DNA from: Gongronella butleri
Taxonomy: Eukaryota; Mucoromycota; Mucoromycetes; Mucorales; Cunninghamellaceae
Length of the DNA: 64,000 nucleotides
Assembly (NCBI GenBank): GCA_025201375.1
Contig: JAIWZP010000089.1
Span: 1 to 64,000, forward strand
Direction of reading: 5' to 3'
The notes under the pieces are model-generated. The model ran no database searches. It was not told where the DNA came from and saw only the letters and a list, made by a program, of their open reading frames with translations. The translations under genes and the position numbers were made by a program. Positions 1 through 11,882 of the stretch are shown piece by piece. Position 1 is the stretch's first letter, and each line of letters starts with the position of its first letter.

Positions 1-154
1 TTTTAAATAAGAGGAGAGAGGGGAGGGGGCTAACAAAGGGGGAAGGGGGAGGCCGGGGCGGAAGGATGCCATTTGTCGCCCGCCGACTTTACGTTATCAT
101 GGAAAGGCCCCCCTTTTTCATAAAGTCGCTCATTTTTATTTTATGTCTAATTAG

Positions 155-843
155 AGCATGGGCACCATCATCACGGCGGCGGCCATGGGCACCAGCATGA
201 TCACGATATGGCGGATGTTGAGCACCAGCATGGTGATGAGCAGGTGGACGCGCATCCACACAAGGGCGATGGTCATTTGAACATGAAAGGGGTAAGAATC
301 TTGGCCACTCGCAAGCTCACGGCACCAATGGGGGCACGTGCCCTATTGGTTGAGAGCAAAAGCAGTGCGTGGTTGGATGATGTGGTCGAAACAGCGCGCT
401 CATTTGCAAGTTTTTTTTTTTTTTTCGTTTCTTGCTCCATTCCTCTTTACTCTGCCAAAACAGATCTTTCTGCATGTTTTGGGTGACGCTTTGGGAAACA
501 TCGGTGTCATTGCTGCTGCTTTGTTTATTTGGCTCACTCCATATGATTGGCGCTTCTATGCAGATCCTTTCATTAGGTACAAATGGACCGTTTTACCCTT
601 CCAAACGCCGAATTGACGCGTCCGATGTTTTTTTTGTGTTAGTCTGGTGATTGCTTTTATTATTTTCCTGTCGGCGGTGCCACTAGGTAAACAAGCGAGC
701 AATCTTTGACAGACAGAGGGTGAAAGAACGAAAAAATAGCCTCACACATACTCTCATATCGCAGTACGCCAGACCTCCAAGATCATGCTGCAGGGTGTGC
801 CTGCCAGCATCAACCTAGAGGAGCTCCGGGATTCTCTATTGCA

Positions 844-911
<68 letters not shown>

Positions 912-1290
912 TGCAAAAAGCATCATGGTGAACGAAAAAAAAAAAAAAAAAATGGGGCCTCTCACCCTTTTTTTTTTTAGATTCCAGGGATCAACTCGGT
1001 GCATGAGTTGCATATTTGGCAATTGTCAGACACCAAGATTGTTGCGTCATTGCATGTGCTGATCGAGCATGGGTTTGATTATCTTGCGCTCTCGGCTCAG
1101 ATGCGCCAAGCCCTGCACGCCTATGGGATCCACTCGGCGACAATCCAGCCAGAATTCCTCGAAAAGAAGGAGACCATGGCCGACGACGCCGCGTCCAATT
1201 CCATCGCCACCTCCCTAAACGTGCTAGCCGGCGCGCGACAGGCAAGCTTTAAAAAAAAAATGTGCGTGCCACGAGGCCATGCAGCTGACA

Positions 1291-1330
<40 letters not shown>

Positions 1331-1529
1331 TTCTTAGCCCATCAACATAGAGTCATCTTGCCTGCTTCATTGTGTAGAGGACGATACCTGCTACGAGAAT
1401 GCATGCTGTCCACCCCCGTATTCCCAGCCTGGCGGTGGCAATGGCACAGCCGCCACCGTCACGGAACTTACAGTCGCATCGCCGCCAGACTCACCCATCA
1501 TGGCGACAAACACGCAACCGCCCACCTAA
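155..1529 (+). CDS. Zinc transporter, cation diffusion facilitator family (ZRC1/COT1-like), 5' part missing
   Basis: Membrane antiporter that moves Zn2+ out of the cytosol, in yeasts into the vacuole, in exchange for protons. The visible part opens with a His/Asp/Gly-rich loop (155-291), the cytosolic metal-binding loop of ZRC1-type carriers. It continues with the transmembrane block containing FLHVLGDALGNIGVI (from 464), whose HxxxD motif is the transport-site signature, and another membrane segment (about 646-690). The cytosolic C-terminal domain follows, with SINLEELRDSLL and VHELHIWQL. The tail carries a CxxxC...CCPPP motif typical of fungal ZRC1/COT1. Exons are about 155-291, 464-576, 646-687, 780-845, 981-1241 and 1338-1529. 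The first exon starts after an AG acceptor in mid-codon, so earlier exons with the first membrane segments lie upstream of the window. The last intron appears to use a GC donor. Family assignment is secure; the metal and membrane are inferred from homologues. Confidence 0.9.
847..908. repeat. A62 homopolymer directly after a 5' splice site
   Basis: Sixty-two consecutive A follow the donor dinucleotide GT at about 845-846 of the zinc transporter. A second A run of 17 follows at about 936. Runs this long are prone to sequencing length error, so the exact count is unreliable. Confidence 0.9.
1293..1327. repeat. (CT)n microsatellite in the last intron of the zinc transporter
   Basis: About 35 bases of perfect CT dinucleotide repeat directly upstream of the 3' splice site at 1337. 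It serves as the polypyrimidine tract of that intron. Confidence 0.95.
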
Positions 1530-2869
1530 AGTGTATTATTTTTTTTCTTTTTTTTTGCTGTTGTGAGTGTCTGAGTTTTGCTCCCGGTGTTGCTTTTATT
1601 TTTGCTTTTGTACGAGTTTTACATTTTACAAACAAATATAATTAAAGCCTTTTTTTTGTAATTTATGCAATCGGAATCAGTCTCCGACCGCGTCGGCATG
1701 AGGTCATGACGCTCCAGGCCTTTGCGGGCCATCCATGGCCGCCAGTAGCCCGCGGTGGCTCATTGTGCTCTATTTTTCAAGATTTTTGCTCCTCACCCCC
1801 CCCCTCCGCGCACCACTCAAAGATGAAGAGATCAGTTAAATTGTGGGCGTGGCTTTATTTCTGTGTTTGATTGTAGAGAAAAAAAATGGAGAAAAGGGGG
1901 ACAAATGATGACAAAAAGGAACATTTCGACGGAATTTAGCATTTTTTTTTAGCATTTTTTGACTTTTTGATGGCTGGCCAACGCGGAGAGAGAGAGGGAT
2001 TGTGGACATGTCATTTTTAATTGCCGCGGCATGCCGGATGAGCCCACGAGCCACTACCACCACCGCCTGGAGCATGGAAACTGGCGACAACACCGCGACC
2101 GGGCTTGCTAGGGATGCAACAGCACATGGTGTACAGAGAAAAGGTAATTGAGAAAAAGTGTAGTGAGAAAAAAAAAAAAAGTCTCGCAAATGACCTCCAA
2201 GGACTTTTCTTTTATACCATTTTCTTTTTATTACGCGTCCTGATGACGCCATTGACGCTGAGTGCTGAGTGACCACATTCCACGGCGATCAGAGCAAAGC
2301 ATTGTGGAGCTGAGCTTGACAAAATAAAGTGTGAGCTGGACCGTGGAAGCACAATTCCACGCGATCAAAAAAAAAAAAAAAAAAGCGTGCAAGATGCGAT
2401 TTCCTCCCCATTTCCCCAGTTTTGTGAGGGAGGTCCTATGCATGCATCAATGGAGGTGTCTGACCACATCGTGGGTGGTGAATCCATTGCATAGTGCGCC
2501 ACATCAATGCGCATTTTGACCAAAAAAAAAAAAAAAAAAACGTGTAAAAGATGGAAGATCATCAAAATCACGGAGCACTCGGGGGTCAAGCGCGCTCAGA
2601 CTCCTTTTTTTTCTCCCATGGAAATATTAGTCAAAGGGGGTTTCGCGTCACCTCCTCCTTTTGCCGTCGCCTCCGTGCTGCGTAAAGAGATGAAGATGTG
2701 CGGAATCGCGTGTCCCGAGCATTGCATTTGCCAAATTTAGTCGCGCGCACGCACACCCTGCTTCCCCAAGCTTTCGATTCAACCGCTCCCCCCAAAAAAC
2801 GTAAAAAAAAAAAGGGGGGACGATCTTTATTGAAACGTCAAAAAATCCAAAAAAAAAAAAGAGGGGAGA
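1530..2869. other. Intergenic spacer between convergent genes; no gene seen
   Basis: It holds several A/T homopolymers, including A runs near 2368, 2522 and 2803. Two similar stretches near 2361 and 2519 (a short GAT/GAC-C lead, a long A run, then CGTG-AAGATG) look like local duplicates. No open frame with family resemblance was found. Both flanking genes end here, so 3' UTRs and polyadenylation sites are expected. Confidence 0.6.
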
Positions 2870-4382
2870 CTAGCTTGCGGTTCGTGCCTGGCCGGGAATG
2901 GTGATGGAATCGTAGGCAGGCAGCGTGGAGCTGAAGCTGTAGAGGCGATTTGACCTGACGGCGGTCGTGTACGAGGGCACACGCGACAGATCCATGCCTT
3001 GCCACGGCAATGGCGCGGGTTCATGGTCGTTTTCGTCGTTTTCGCCATCGTGGTCGTGCGAGGACGCGTCATTGTCATCGAGGGAGGTGGGGGCGAGGCT
3101 GGCGGCCGCATTGGGCGTGGCAACGACCAGCGACGCCGGGTATTGTCCCTCGGCAATCATGCGCGCAAACGTGTCGGGGTCAAACGGCACGCTCTTCCAC
3201 GCATCCTCGTACCTTGGCAGCGCATTTCCGTCGTCATCGCCAGAACTCACTGGGGAGATGATCACGGGGATCGCCGCACGCAATTCTGCCCATGAAAGAA
3301 AAAAAAGTCAACAAATGAGCTCAAAATTCGATTTTTTTCTGTTTTACCTGAAATGTGCCCGTCCTCGTTGACGAGGGAAATCTCGATTTTGATCTTGTGG
3401 CGAACCTTGATGAGGTCATTGGTTGTGTCGAGCGCGATTTTGTTGTCTGTGATGGTGCTCGGAACATGGATTGTCTCTGTTTTGTTAAAAACGTGGTCTG
3501 TCCAGCAGGCTGCGCCTTCGAGATGCTCGTCCTTGATCTGGCGGATGATCTGGCTGAATGTTTTTGAGTGTCCGTCTGCGGTGAGGGTGATGTATTCCTT
3601 GAGTGAGCAGTGAATTGCGCGGAAACGCAGGTTTGGCGCAATGGGCATGAGTTTGAACGTGATTGGGATGTCCGAGTCGGGGACAAAGCATTTTCGCGGC
3701 GTGGAGAACTCGTAGGACATCTTGTCGGACCATGTGTTGACGATCTCGACCTGCTGCAGCAGCGCAAGCGACGTTGGCAGCATCAAACGCGACACCGTCA
3801 GCGTACGCTTGTCCGACCAATTCATCGAGAATGTTGGGCGCTCGGCCACGGCCTTTAGACGATAGTATACCTGGCCGAGATCGTGGGTCACCGTCTCGGG
3901 CAGATCCCCAGGCAATGGCAGCTCGAAATCCCTATTATTTTCATAAAAAAAAAACAAAAAGAAGACGATCAGACCACAATGGCCACTTTAGCCATTTCCC
4001 CATGTCAATTGGATCAATTGGGTCGTTGGGGGATGGAAAAAAAAGAGAGAGAAAAGAGGGTATACCAGCGATAATGTTTCTCCGTGAGGTGGTAGAGCTT
4101 TTTTGCGTGTGGAAGGAAGCTCCACTCGTGTTCGAGAATAGTCTGCTCGTCCTTGTACATTGCCTGTTGCGGCCCACGGCCAAACCCCTCGATCCAGTTC
4201 ACCTTGACCTTGCCAACAAACTTGAGGACGATGGAGCGAATTTTAATAGCCTCGTGGCTGTCGAGGACGACAGACCCTCGCAGTAAGACACCCGCCGACT
4301 CGTCCGTCGACCCGTGCAGCTCGATATGGTCCGTCTCCAAATTGATTTTGAACTCGGTGCCTTGTAATAGAGGCACGTGCAT
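2870..4382 (-). CDS. Arrestin-domain protein (ART/alpha-arrestin-like adaptor)
   Basis: Alpha-arrestins link plasma-membrane transporters to Rsp5/NEDD4-type ubiquitin ligases for endocytosis. The N-terminal arrestin half contains HGSTDESAGVLLRGSVVL and VKVNWIEG. It continues across an intron into the typical WDFELPLPGDLPETV, formed by joining at 4063 and 3931, then FSMNWSDKRTL. The C-terminal arrestin half contains CFVPDSDIPITFKLMPI. A third exon (3283 down to 2870) finishes with ELRAAIPVIISPVSS and a tail rich in Asp and Ser. The tail has PRYED, which resembles a PxY-type ligase-binding motif, and a second PAYDSI near the C-terminus. I chose the ATG at 4382. Arrestin folds often begin a few strands earlier, and a reading frame at about 4490-4530 could supply an upstream exon, but the splice phase does not fit cleanly. 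Confidence 0.82.
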
Positions 4383-4399
4383 CGTATCATACAAGAAAA

Positions 4400-4949
4400 T
4401 AAAATAAAAAAGTAGAAAAGTAAAAAGAACAAGAATGGGGTGGAAAAGAAAGCCAATGGGCCATTTTTTTGAGCGTGTGAAACCTCAATTGGCAAGCGCA
4501 GCGATATTTTGCCTTTTTCGATCTTGTGCGACGTGCACAATTTGTGTAGTTCATGCGCGAAACGCACGGAATGACATATGAATGGTAACCCCAAGAATGA
4601 TGATCTTTTTCATCTTTTTTAATCTGTCGTCCAAGAAGATGACAAGACTTTTTTCACAAGAATTCGCCATCTTGGCACCATTGTTTGCACGGATGTCTTG
4701 GGGGGAGAAAGGGGGGTTGAAACATGGCTCGGTTGCATTTTGAGACCAAGCAAAAAAAAAAAAAAAAAAAGAGAGAGAGCCGGCAAGGAGGTCAATTTTT
4801 TTTTGCGGGGGATCATTTAAAGGGTGGCCCTTGCCCTTTCCAAATCTCTTTTCTTTCTTTTTTATCCTCACATTCTTTTTTTTTTCTCAACTGTCCTCTT
4901 TTTTTTCTTTTTTTTTTTTTTCTTTTGCCCACTCCAACGCAAGCCAATT
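4400..4949. other. Spacer between divergent genes, with long A/T runs
   Basis: Divergent promoter region of the arrestin gene and the gene starting at 4950. It holds an A18 run near 4752-4769 and a strongly T-rich stretch at 4850-4925 just upstream of the ATG at 4950, a pattern seen before many starts in this window. A short frame at about 4490-4530 (minus) might be a 5' exon of the arrestin gene. Confidence 0.5.
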
Positions 4950-6169
4950 ATGGGCGATATGCAGTTTTGCGTGAACGTCCCGTTCTTGTCCTTTGGTGAG
5001 TATGTCGAGCAACGGCCGTCCTTTGTTCTTATTTGCTCTTTAGAGGCGACTGTCTTTCTGATCGCCACCTGCTGCTATATTGCCCTCCTGTTTGCTTCCG
5101 ACGACCAGGACCAGCCGTCTGGCTATGAGCCCTATTCGCCGGTGTTGACAACAGACCGCGTGGCTATCCACGAACAGGCGCCAATGGATGAATTGGACAT
5201 GGCAAAGGCTCATTCTTCTATGGCATTGGCCGACAGCGAGCCTCTACACGACCAAGAACAAGCATGGCACCACGAGGACCACCCATCGTCGCTCCTGCTG
5301 CGCAGGCGCAAGGCGCGTCAGCGCTCCAACACCCTGTCGCCTTGCATGCGCATCGTCACGTCGTCCAAATTCACGGTCAAGCCCAATCAAAGCAAGCAAA
5401 AGCCATCTGTGGCGCCCCAGGAGCAAGAATTGAAGCCATTGGTGTCTCTTGTGCCGTCACCATCGACATCCACGCTATCGACGACGAGCACGGTGGTCAG
5501 CAACACGACCGTTGCGTGCGACGACAAGGTGGAAAACAAGAAAATCAACGAAATTAACGAAAACGACGACAATGATGCCGAAACGATGCTGACCGCGCCC
5601 GTTTCGCCTGCGGAGTCGCTGGTCGTGGCATTCTCGATGGAAGCCAGCCAGCAGAAGCCGTTGCCGCCCATGTCGCCCGTGACACCCGTGGTCAAAACAA
5701 TCAAAGCCGTCAAACCCTGTGTTGCGTCGCCCATTGTGCGCGTCGCGCCGCCAGCATTGTCCCCCTCCGTGTCGGACTCGACCTTGTCCAGCATCGATGA
5801 CGCATTGTCACCGCTGCCGAGGCGCAGAAATGCCGCGTCGCGCGTGGGCCTGCTCATTCGCAAGTTCGAGGCGGAGCTGCTCAATGCCATGGCCACCGCC
5901 ACGGCCTCCAATCGCCCCGTCGAGCGCCGCGCCTTTGAATTCCAACCAACTTTTTTCACCTGGGAGAACCGCTCTTCCACTACATCACCAGGGCATACCA
6001 ATTATGTCACCTCGTACGTCATGTTAGAAAAAAAAAACACGAAAAAATGTGTGATTGTGCACATACACGCATGGCGATGATTAATCACCCTTTTTCTTTT
6101 TGCATCAGGAAAGCGCTCATGTCGCCTAAAAAGTCACATTCGTCGCCCACACGCATCCCCACACAATGA
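4950..6169 (+). CDS. Unrecognised protein with one membrane segment and a long Ser/Pro-rich cytosolic-type region
   Basis: Function unknown. About 375-390 residues. The N-terminus holds one clear hydrophobic segment (TVFLIATCCYIALLFAS, about residues 32-50). A long polar region follows, rich in Ser, Thr and Pro, with an acidic stretch around 5520-5590. A conserved-looking C-terminal block contains RRRNAASRVGLLIRKFEAEL and FEFQPTFFTWENR. The last exon starts at 6110 after an intron whose donor is at 6014, ending in SKALMSPKKSHSSPT. A 48-base stretch at 4995-5042 (GTGAGTATG...TTTAG) is a good intron, but its length is a multiple of three, so both readings stay open. The start at 4950 follows a pyrimidine-rich leader; a longer in-frame extension upstream is T-rich and probably not coding. 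Confidence 0.7.
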
Positions 6170-6755
6170 TACCACCATCCATTTCTCCTAATTTATAGTC
6201 ACTTTTTGCATCCTCCAATATTTATTTTGTACAGCGTAATTTACAACATGAAGCAATAAAAAAACAAGTGGAAATCCACTCAATTGGTTCCTTTAGATGG
6301 CACACAGGCCAAGCATGCGGACTCAAAACCTGTTTTTTTTTTTTTTTGAAAAATCAAAGCAGACATCTTTTTTTTATTGTTATTTTTACGAGCTGCCAGG
6401 GCACGAATGGGAGAGAAGGCAGGGATAAAAAAAAAAAGCAGGGAGATGCGCCGCAAATTGTAAAATGGGAATTAAGACGCGCCAAAAAGGGCCATGAACA
6501 ACCAAAAGAGGTCAAAAGGGGGGTATTGCGCATGAAAGATCATGCTGAAGAATGAAAAAAAAGGAGAACCAAACGCAAGACGGATGGACAGGGCAGATGC
6601 AATGCGGTTGAATGACGCTTCTGCACGCGCCACGCTATTTTTTTCTTATTTTTTTTGCATTTTTTCAAGTAGTAGGCAAGGGCATTACCATGGCACATCG
6701 ACGTCAAGGACAGACAAAGGGGGTACAAGATGCGCTTTTAATTCCCTTTTTTTTA
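6170..6755. other. Convergent intergenic spacer; no gene seen
   Basis: It lies between the 3' ends of two genes and is rich in A and T homopolymers. AATAAA at about 6255-6260 could serve the upstream gene as a polyadenylation signal. No other feature is supported. Confidence 0.5.
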
Positions 6756-7895
6756 TCAGCTGATGGGACAAATGAGACCCTGGGCGTCTGTTGGGTAGAC
6801 GGTGAGTGTTGGCAGCCAGATAAAGTACCAAAAGTGAAATGTGATGGCCAGGGACACGTTGAGGGCCGGTGGATTATTGACGATGTGTGGTCCGCACGCA
6901 TTGTACAGCTGGACAAAGGCCAGGTCCGGCAAACTAGCATTTGTGGCGTTTATGGGGAAAATGGCGTAAATTTCTTGCTTGTCGTGCAGAGTAAGGTCAG
7001 GGATGGTTGATGTGGCGAATGCGGTGGGCGGCAGCGAGCTGTAAGTGCTGTTGTTGAGAAGATTGAGAGTCAAATCCATCTGTCTGATGTGCAATGGGAC
7101 GAAATTAGGCCGATTGTCCATGGTGACATTTAACTGCCACGTGGTACGATAGTAAGGTGTCTGTGGCGGTCCCCAATCCGGCGTCTCGAGGCCATATGTG
7201 TCGACCATGGATGCCATTGTCACTATGGGCAGCCGGGGCCAACAAAAAAACAAAACAAGCGCTGTCACCAGCACCAGCACGCACGCCAAGCATGCAAAGC
7301 ACCACCGCTTGGGCGGCAGCCAGCATGCCGTCAGCAGAGGGACACGCCCATGTGCCTGCTTCTGCTGTTGCTTGCGCAATTCCTCGCATAATGACATGGT
7401 TGTCGCCGTTGCATCTTGATGTGTGTGGTAATACGCCAATCCGGACGTCGCAGCAGGCGTCGTCGTGATCGTCGTCAGCAGACTGTCCTGCCTGAAGCCA
7501 TGCTGCGTCATTGTTGCTGTCCGCGACGCGTCGCCCAAGGTCGTTGCTGGTAAATCCGCCTTTTCCTTGTCGCTTTCCTCTTTTTTCGTGTTCACCGTGC
7601 TCATTGACGAATAGGGCAGGTATGTGGGTCGCTCACGCGTCTTGCGCAGGGCGGACCCTTAAAAAAAGCAATGCAAACGGCGTGTCAGCTTAGCCGATTG
7701 CCCCACAAAATCGATTCTTTTGCTCTTTTTTTCGATTTCTTTCTTTTTTTTTTTACGTCACTAACGATTATGTTCGTCGTCCAGCGACGAGCGTGTTGCG
7801 TCGTTCTGAAATGACAAGGATTGGCCTCCTGTTCGCCGACTTCGATAAGGATCCTTTGTAAAATCGTCTTGGTATTCGTCGGACGCATTGGTCAT
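6756..7895 (-). CDS. LEA-2-like single-pass membrane protein
   Basis: Resembles fungal proteins with a cytosolic N-terminus, one membrane anchor and a late-embryogenesis-abundant type 2 (WHy-like) domain; their function is not well established. Two exons, 7895-7766 and 7657-6756, join in frame through a GTTAGT donor and a TTTAAG acceptor to give 343 residues. The start at 7895 is preferred over the internal ATG at 7604 because the added N-terminus (SDEYQDDFTKDPYRSRR) continues in frame and ends in an Arg/Lys-rich stretch. A hydrophobic anchor (ACLACVLVLVTALVLFFCW) follows near residue 175. After it comes the LEA-2-like module with WQLNVTMDNRPNFVPLHIRQ and several N-glycosylation sequons, consistent with a luminal or extracellular face. 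The C-terminus is again hydrophobic (FHFWYFIWLP). Confidence 0.75.
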
Positions 7896-8588
7896 GACGG
7901 CTCGGTTCGATTTTCAGAGGGTAAGAGCTGGCAAAGATGATAAAGAAACGTTCACGAAAAAGATTAAAAAAAAAAAAGTGGGAAGAGAATGGCGAATCAA
8001 CCATCGAAAAAGGGGAGCCTCCTTTTTTTTCATGAGCTTGGACGCTCATGGTCCCACTCTATGCTCGTCTTGCCCCCTTTTTTTAAATCAAGATCCCCTT
8101 GCCGCTAGCCCTCCTGTAAGCCCAACTCTGGGTTTCCAGTCGACTCAAGTCTATCGATTTCGCTCATTTTTGGGGATTTCTGGAATTTTTTTATGCGGAT
8201 TGGCAGCTTTTGTGAGTGCGACGCGTCCTCCCTCGGCGCGTCGTCCATGCAATAGGCTCAGGCATAAAAGCAAGCACAGAGGGCGTTGAAAAATAAAAAG
8301 GGAGGCAGCGCAATTGCTGTTTTTATTGCTGAAATATACGAATTATCGAAAGCTTGGTATCAGAGTATGAAAAGGGGGGAAGAAGGACGAGACGAGCAGC
8401 AGAAAATCTTAAATGCATTACTGCTCTTCCGTATGAGAAAAAGAGCAGGGGGGTGGGTTTGCTGTCAAGGAGGAGCAGAACAAGGAAGAAAGGGGGATTC
8501 AAGCAAAAAACACAAAGAATGGAGGGTGTGTACAATGAAAAAAAAAGAGGGAGGTGGGCATGGTGGGGAGGGGGAACATGCACACGTC
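7896..8588. other. Intergenic spacer; no gene seen
   Basis: Promoter side of the LEA-2-like gene and 3' side of RAE1, both on the minus strand. It contains several pure A or T runs and a purine-rich stretch at 8380-8570. I see no convincing coding region or RNA gene. Confidence 0.5.
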
Positions 8589-10166
8589 TCACTTTGGCTG
8601 AGGCGTCATGTCGGTGTTGGTAATCGGGTGCAGCATGATGCGGTTGGGCGCATTGGGATTGTATTTTTTGTGCCCCTGGAGCCAGTCGTAGCTGATAGCA
8701 TAGGCAAAGATGGTGCCGGTCTTGTTGAAGCACGCGGCTGAAAGCGATCCGTTGGCGCGAGGCAGCGTGTTGTTGCGCCGCTTCAGCTCCCTATTCCAAA
8801 AGATCGCAGCACCGTCCGATCCACATGTTACAAACGTCGCACCGTTTGTCGGATGGAACGCCACTTGATTGCACGAGTAAACAGACCGCGTCGCGTCATC
8901 ACGGTGCGATTTAAACACAAAATTGCGCCTACAGGGGGGAAAAAAAAATAGTAGGTAACCCTTGCATTACGCCATTTTTTTTTCTTCGCTATCTTACGCC
9001 TGATCCTTGTCTTGGATGTAATGGATAGCCGTGCGGCCCTCAATGGAACCAATGCCAAAGCCCGAGCCATCCGTAAAGCACGCCACTGAGCGCGTTTGCC
9101 ATTTTAACGGCGAAACCATGGTCTAAAAGCGTAAAAATCAGCAAAACTGGTCGCTTCACCGCCATTGGCACCTTCCATTGACGCGCCTCGTCCCCCGCAA
9201 GATCCAATTGGACGCGTCTCTTTGCTACTTTTTTTTTCTTATTTTTGGTGATTGACGCGTCATGGATGCGTTTTTCTTCATTTCCTTTTCGCACTTTGCG
9301 CCCCCCTCTCTCCATTCTTTCGCCCATTTGCAATTTACCTTGTAGGGAGTGGATGGGTTGCTGAGATCGTAAATGACGATGTGGCGGTCGGCGGTGCCGG
9401 CAACAAGAAGGTTTTGGCGCGAATCCATTGAATAAAGGCGTTCTGGCAGCTGTGCGGTGGTTGCGGGTGTACCCGACGGCGCGCGGATGTCCCAATATTT
9501 GATCGTCTTGTCCCAGCTGCCCGTGGCGACGATTGTCGGCTGAAGCTCGAGGCACCGCACGGCCTTGATCGTGTCTCCATGTGCAGCAATCTGCGTCGCC
9601 TGCCCGGTTGCCAAATCATACATGCGTGCCGCTTTGTCTGCGCCACACGAAATCACCTTGGTGCCGTCCTGAAACGAAAAAGGAGGTCAACGGCGTTTTC
9701 ATGAAGCTGGCATGGCCCTTGCATTGGGCTGCGCCATTTCTCTTTTTTTTTTTTTTTTTGTTTCTCATCTTTGCACTAACCTGGGACCATGTGACATCAA
9801 GCACTGGGCCCTCATGAGCGTACGCAGCCTTGGGTATCGTCTGGCCAGAAGGCTGCACCTCGTAGACACGCACCTGGCGCAAAAGAAAAAGAAATGCAAC
9901 GAGAAATCGCGTTAATCGATGAATTCCACGCGTCGATGTCTCGTTTTTTCCTCATTTACCTGGTTATCCCACGACGAGCTTGCAAGGTAATCGGCCTGGC
10001 TGGAAAAGGCCAAGGCAGAGATACCGTCCGTGGGTGGCGACGTGACCTAAAAAAAAAAAATCGAAAAAGAAAGAGGGGCAGCCACGCGCCGTCGTCAGCT
10101 TTCTAGCGCAGACCCACACACAGAACGGAGTGTGTGCCACCTCACCTCAATATCGGTTGTAGCCAT
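8589..10166 (-). CDS. RAE1: mRNA export factor RAE1/GLE2, WD40 protein
   Basis: Seven-bladed WD40 beta-propeller that binds the GLEBS motif of Nup98-type nucleoporins, acting in mRNA export and spindle function. Exon 1 (10166-10146) encodes only MATTDIE. Later exons give [73 protein letters not shown], and the family hallmark [19 protein letters not shown]. The C-terminal block has [22 protein letters not shown] and [16 protein letters not shown], diagnostic for RAE1 rather than other WD proteins such as BUB3. Total about 345 residues, the usual size. There are at least five introns, several with T or A runs. It is divergent to SSF1, with a 243-base gap between start codons. Confidence 0.95.
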
Positions 10167-10409
10167 AGGTTCAGAATGAAGCGACAAAAAAAAGAGAGAA
10201 AAGGAGACAAAGAACGAAAAAAAAGTGGGAAAATGGGCCACGATGAACCCTTTTTGGTGTTGCACCAAGTATTGCGGCAGCGAAGCAAAGCAGCCCAGCG
10301 GAGCCGCGTGACTCGCTTTCTTGAATTGATATGCAGCCGCAGCCTTTTTTTTTTTTTTTTTTTTTTTTTTACTCTTTCTTTCATTTTTACCTCTTTGATC
10401 CACACAACC
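10167..10409. promoter_or_regulatory. Shared divergent promoter region of RAE1 and SSF1
   Basis: Only 243 bases separate the two start codons. The stretch includes T22 at about 10347-10370 immediately upstream of SSF1 and A runs on the RAE1 side. Homopolymeric dA:dT tracts disfavour nucleosomes in yeasts, so a nucleosome-free shared promoter is plausible. This is inferred from geometry and base composition alone. Confidence 0.55.
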
Positions 10410-11882
10410 ATGGCCAAACGCAAGGTAAAATTGATTTTGGCGTGATAAAAAGGATGTCCAATAGCTCACTTTTTATGTGACAATAGAGAAAGTCCAAGCC
10501 CACCAAGAAGATCACCGAGGAAGAATACGACAAGGTGCCCAAAAGCTTCGTTATGCGGTCTGGCGACGTTGGACGTTCGGTCACGACGCTTGTGGGCAAT
10601 GTGCGCCGCATTATGGAGCCCAACACCGCGACACATCTTCGGGTAAGCATGCACAACTGGGGCAATGTCGCGCAAAAAAGGGCCATTTTTCAAACAATTC
10701 CCGTTTTTTTTTTTTTCTGTCTTGCACTTTTGCCCCCTTAGGAACGACGCACGAACAAGCTAAAAGATTTTGTGGCCGTGGCAGGTCAGCTCGGTGTGAC
10801 CAATTTCATGATCTTTAGCCGGACGGAAAAGCACGTGAATCTGCGCATTTGCCGCGTGCCGCGCGGTCCCACCTTGTCGTTCCGTGTCCTTGATTACGCG
10901 CTGACCAAGGACTGCCTCGCTCTGCAAAAGCACCCTCATACCTCGGACATGGATTTCCGCACGAGCCCGCTGCTCGTTCTCAACAATTTCCGGCAGGAAG
11001 GCAAAGAATTCAAGGTCATGTCCGCCATGTTGCAAAATATGTTCCCAGCCATTGATGTCCAGACAGTAAGCACCACCACCACCATCTTTTGAAACGACGA
11101 ATGAGCGCGACAAAAGAGGAGTCGCGTTGGTAAAAAAGAAAAAAATAGTGCTCATTTTGTCGTTTTTTCCTTGTTTTCAGATGCAATTGAGCCAGGCCCG
11201 ACGCGTCCTGCTTTATAATTACAACGAGGATGCCGAGACCATTGATGTGCGGCATTATGGCATTGGCGTCAAGGCGACGGGTGTTTCGAAATCGATCAAA
11301 CGCGTCGTTTCGACACAAATTCCTGATTTGGGCAAGTTTGAGGACATTTCCGACTATGTTCTCAAGGAGGCGATCATTTCCGAGAGTGATGTGGAGGATG
11401 GCACGGACGCGACCGTGACGCTTGGTCAGGATTATCGTGGGCGCAACAATCGCAAAAACGAGCAACGCGCAGTGCGACTTTACGAGCTTGGTCCGCGCAT
11501 GACGCTGCAGCTGTACAAGGTGGAGAATGGCATGTGCGACGGCGAGGTCTTGTACAATCGTTATGTTGCCAAGACTGACGAGCAGGTCCGCGAGCTCAAT
11601 GCCAAGCGCCAGCGCACCATGTCCGAAAAGGCGCGCCGACGCGATGAGCAGGAGGCCAACGTTCAACGTAAAAAGGAAGAGCTCGAGGAGCATCGACGAC
11701 GCACCGGCGCGCCTGCAAAGGACGACGACAACGATGACGAAAGCGACCAAGAGGAAGCGGCCGAGGATGAAGAGGAGGACGAAGACATTGGCAATCAGGA
11801 CATGGGCATGGATGACGAAGCCGATGACGACGACAATGACGACAGTGATGCAGAAATGCAAAACGACAGCGATGACGAGTGA
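10410..11882 (+). CDS. SSF1: Ribosome biogenesis protein SSF1/PPAN (Peter Pan), Brix domain
   Basis: Nucleolar 60S assembly factor. Four exons (10410-10424, 10487-10642, 10742-11065, 11181-11882) give 398 residues. Exon 1 encodes only MAKRK. The N-terminal FVMRSGDVGRSVTTLVGNVRRIMEP and the Brix core (FSRTEKHVNLRICRVPRGPTLSF, LLVLNNFR, VLLYNYNED, IDVRHYGIGVKATGVSK) match PPAN/SSF1 rather than the other Brix proteins. The C-terminus, from YELGPRMTLQLYKVENGMCDGEVLY, leads into a long Lys/Glu coiled stretch and an acidic tail ending NDSDDE, usual for nucleolar proteins. All splice phases agree. Confidence 0.96.

Noticed and set aside
1836..2443. Overlapping minus-strand frames downstream of the zinc transporter
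   Set aside because: Composition dominated by Phe/Lys from T/A runs; no conserved motif; located where 3' UTRs of two convergent genes are expected.
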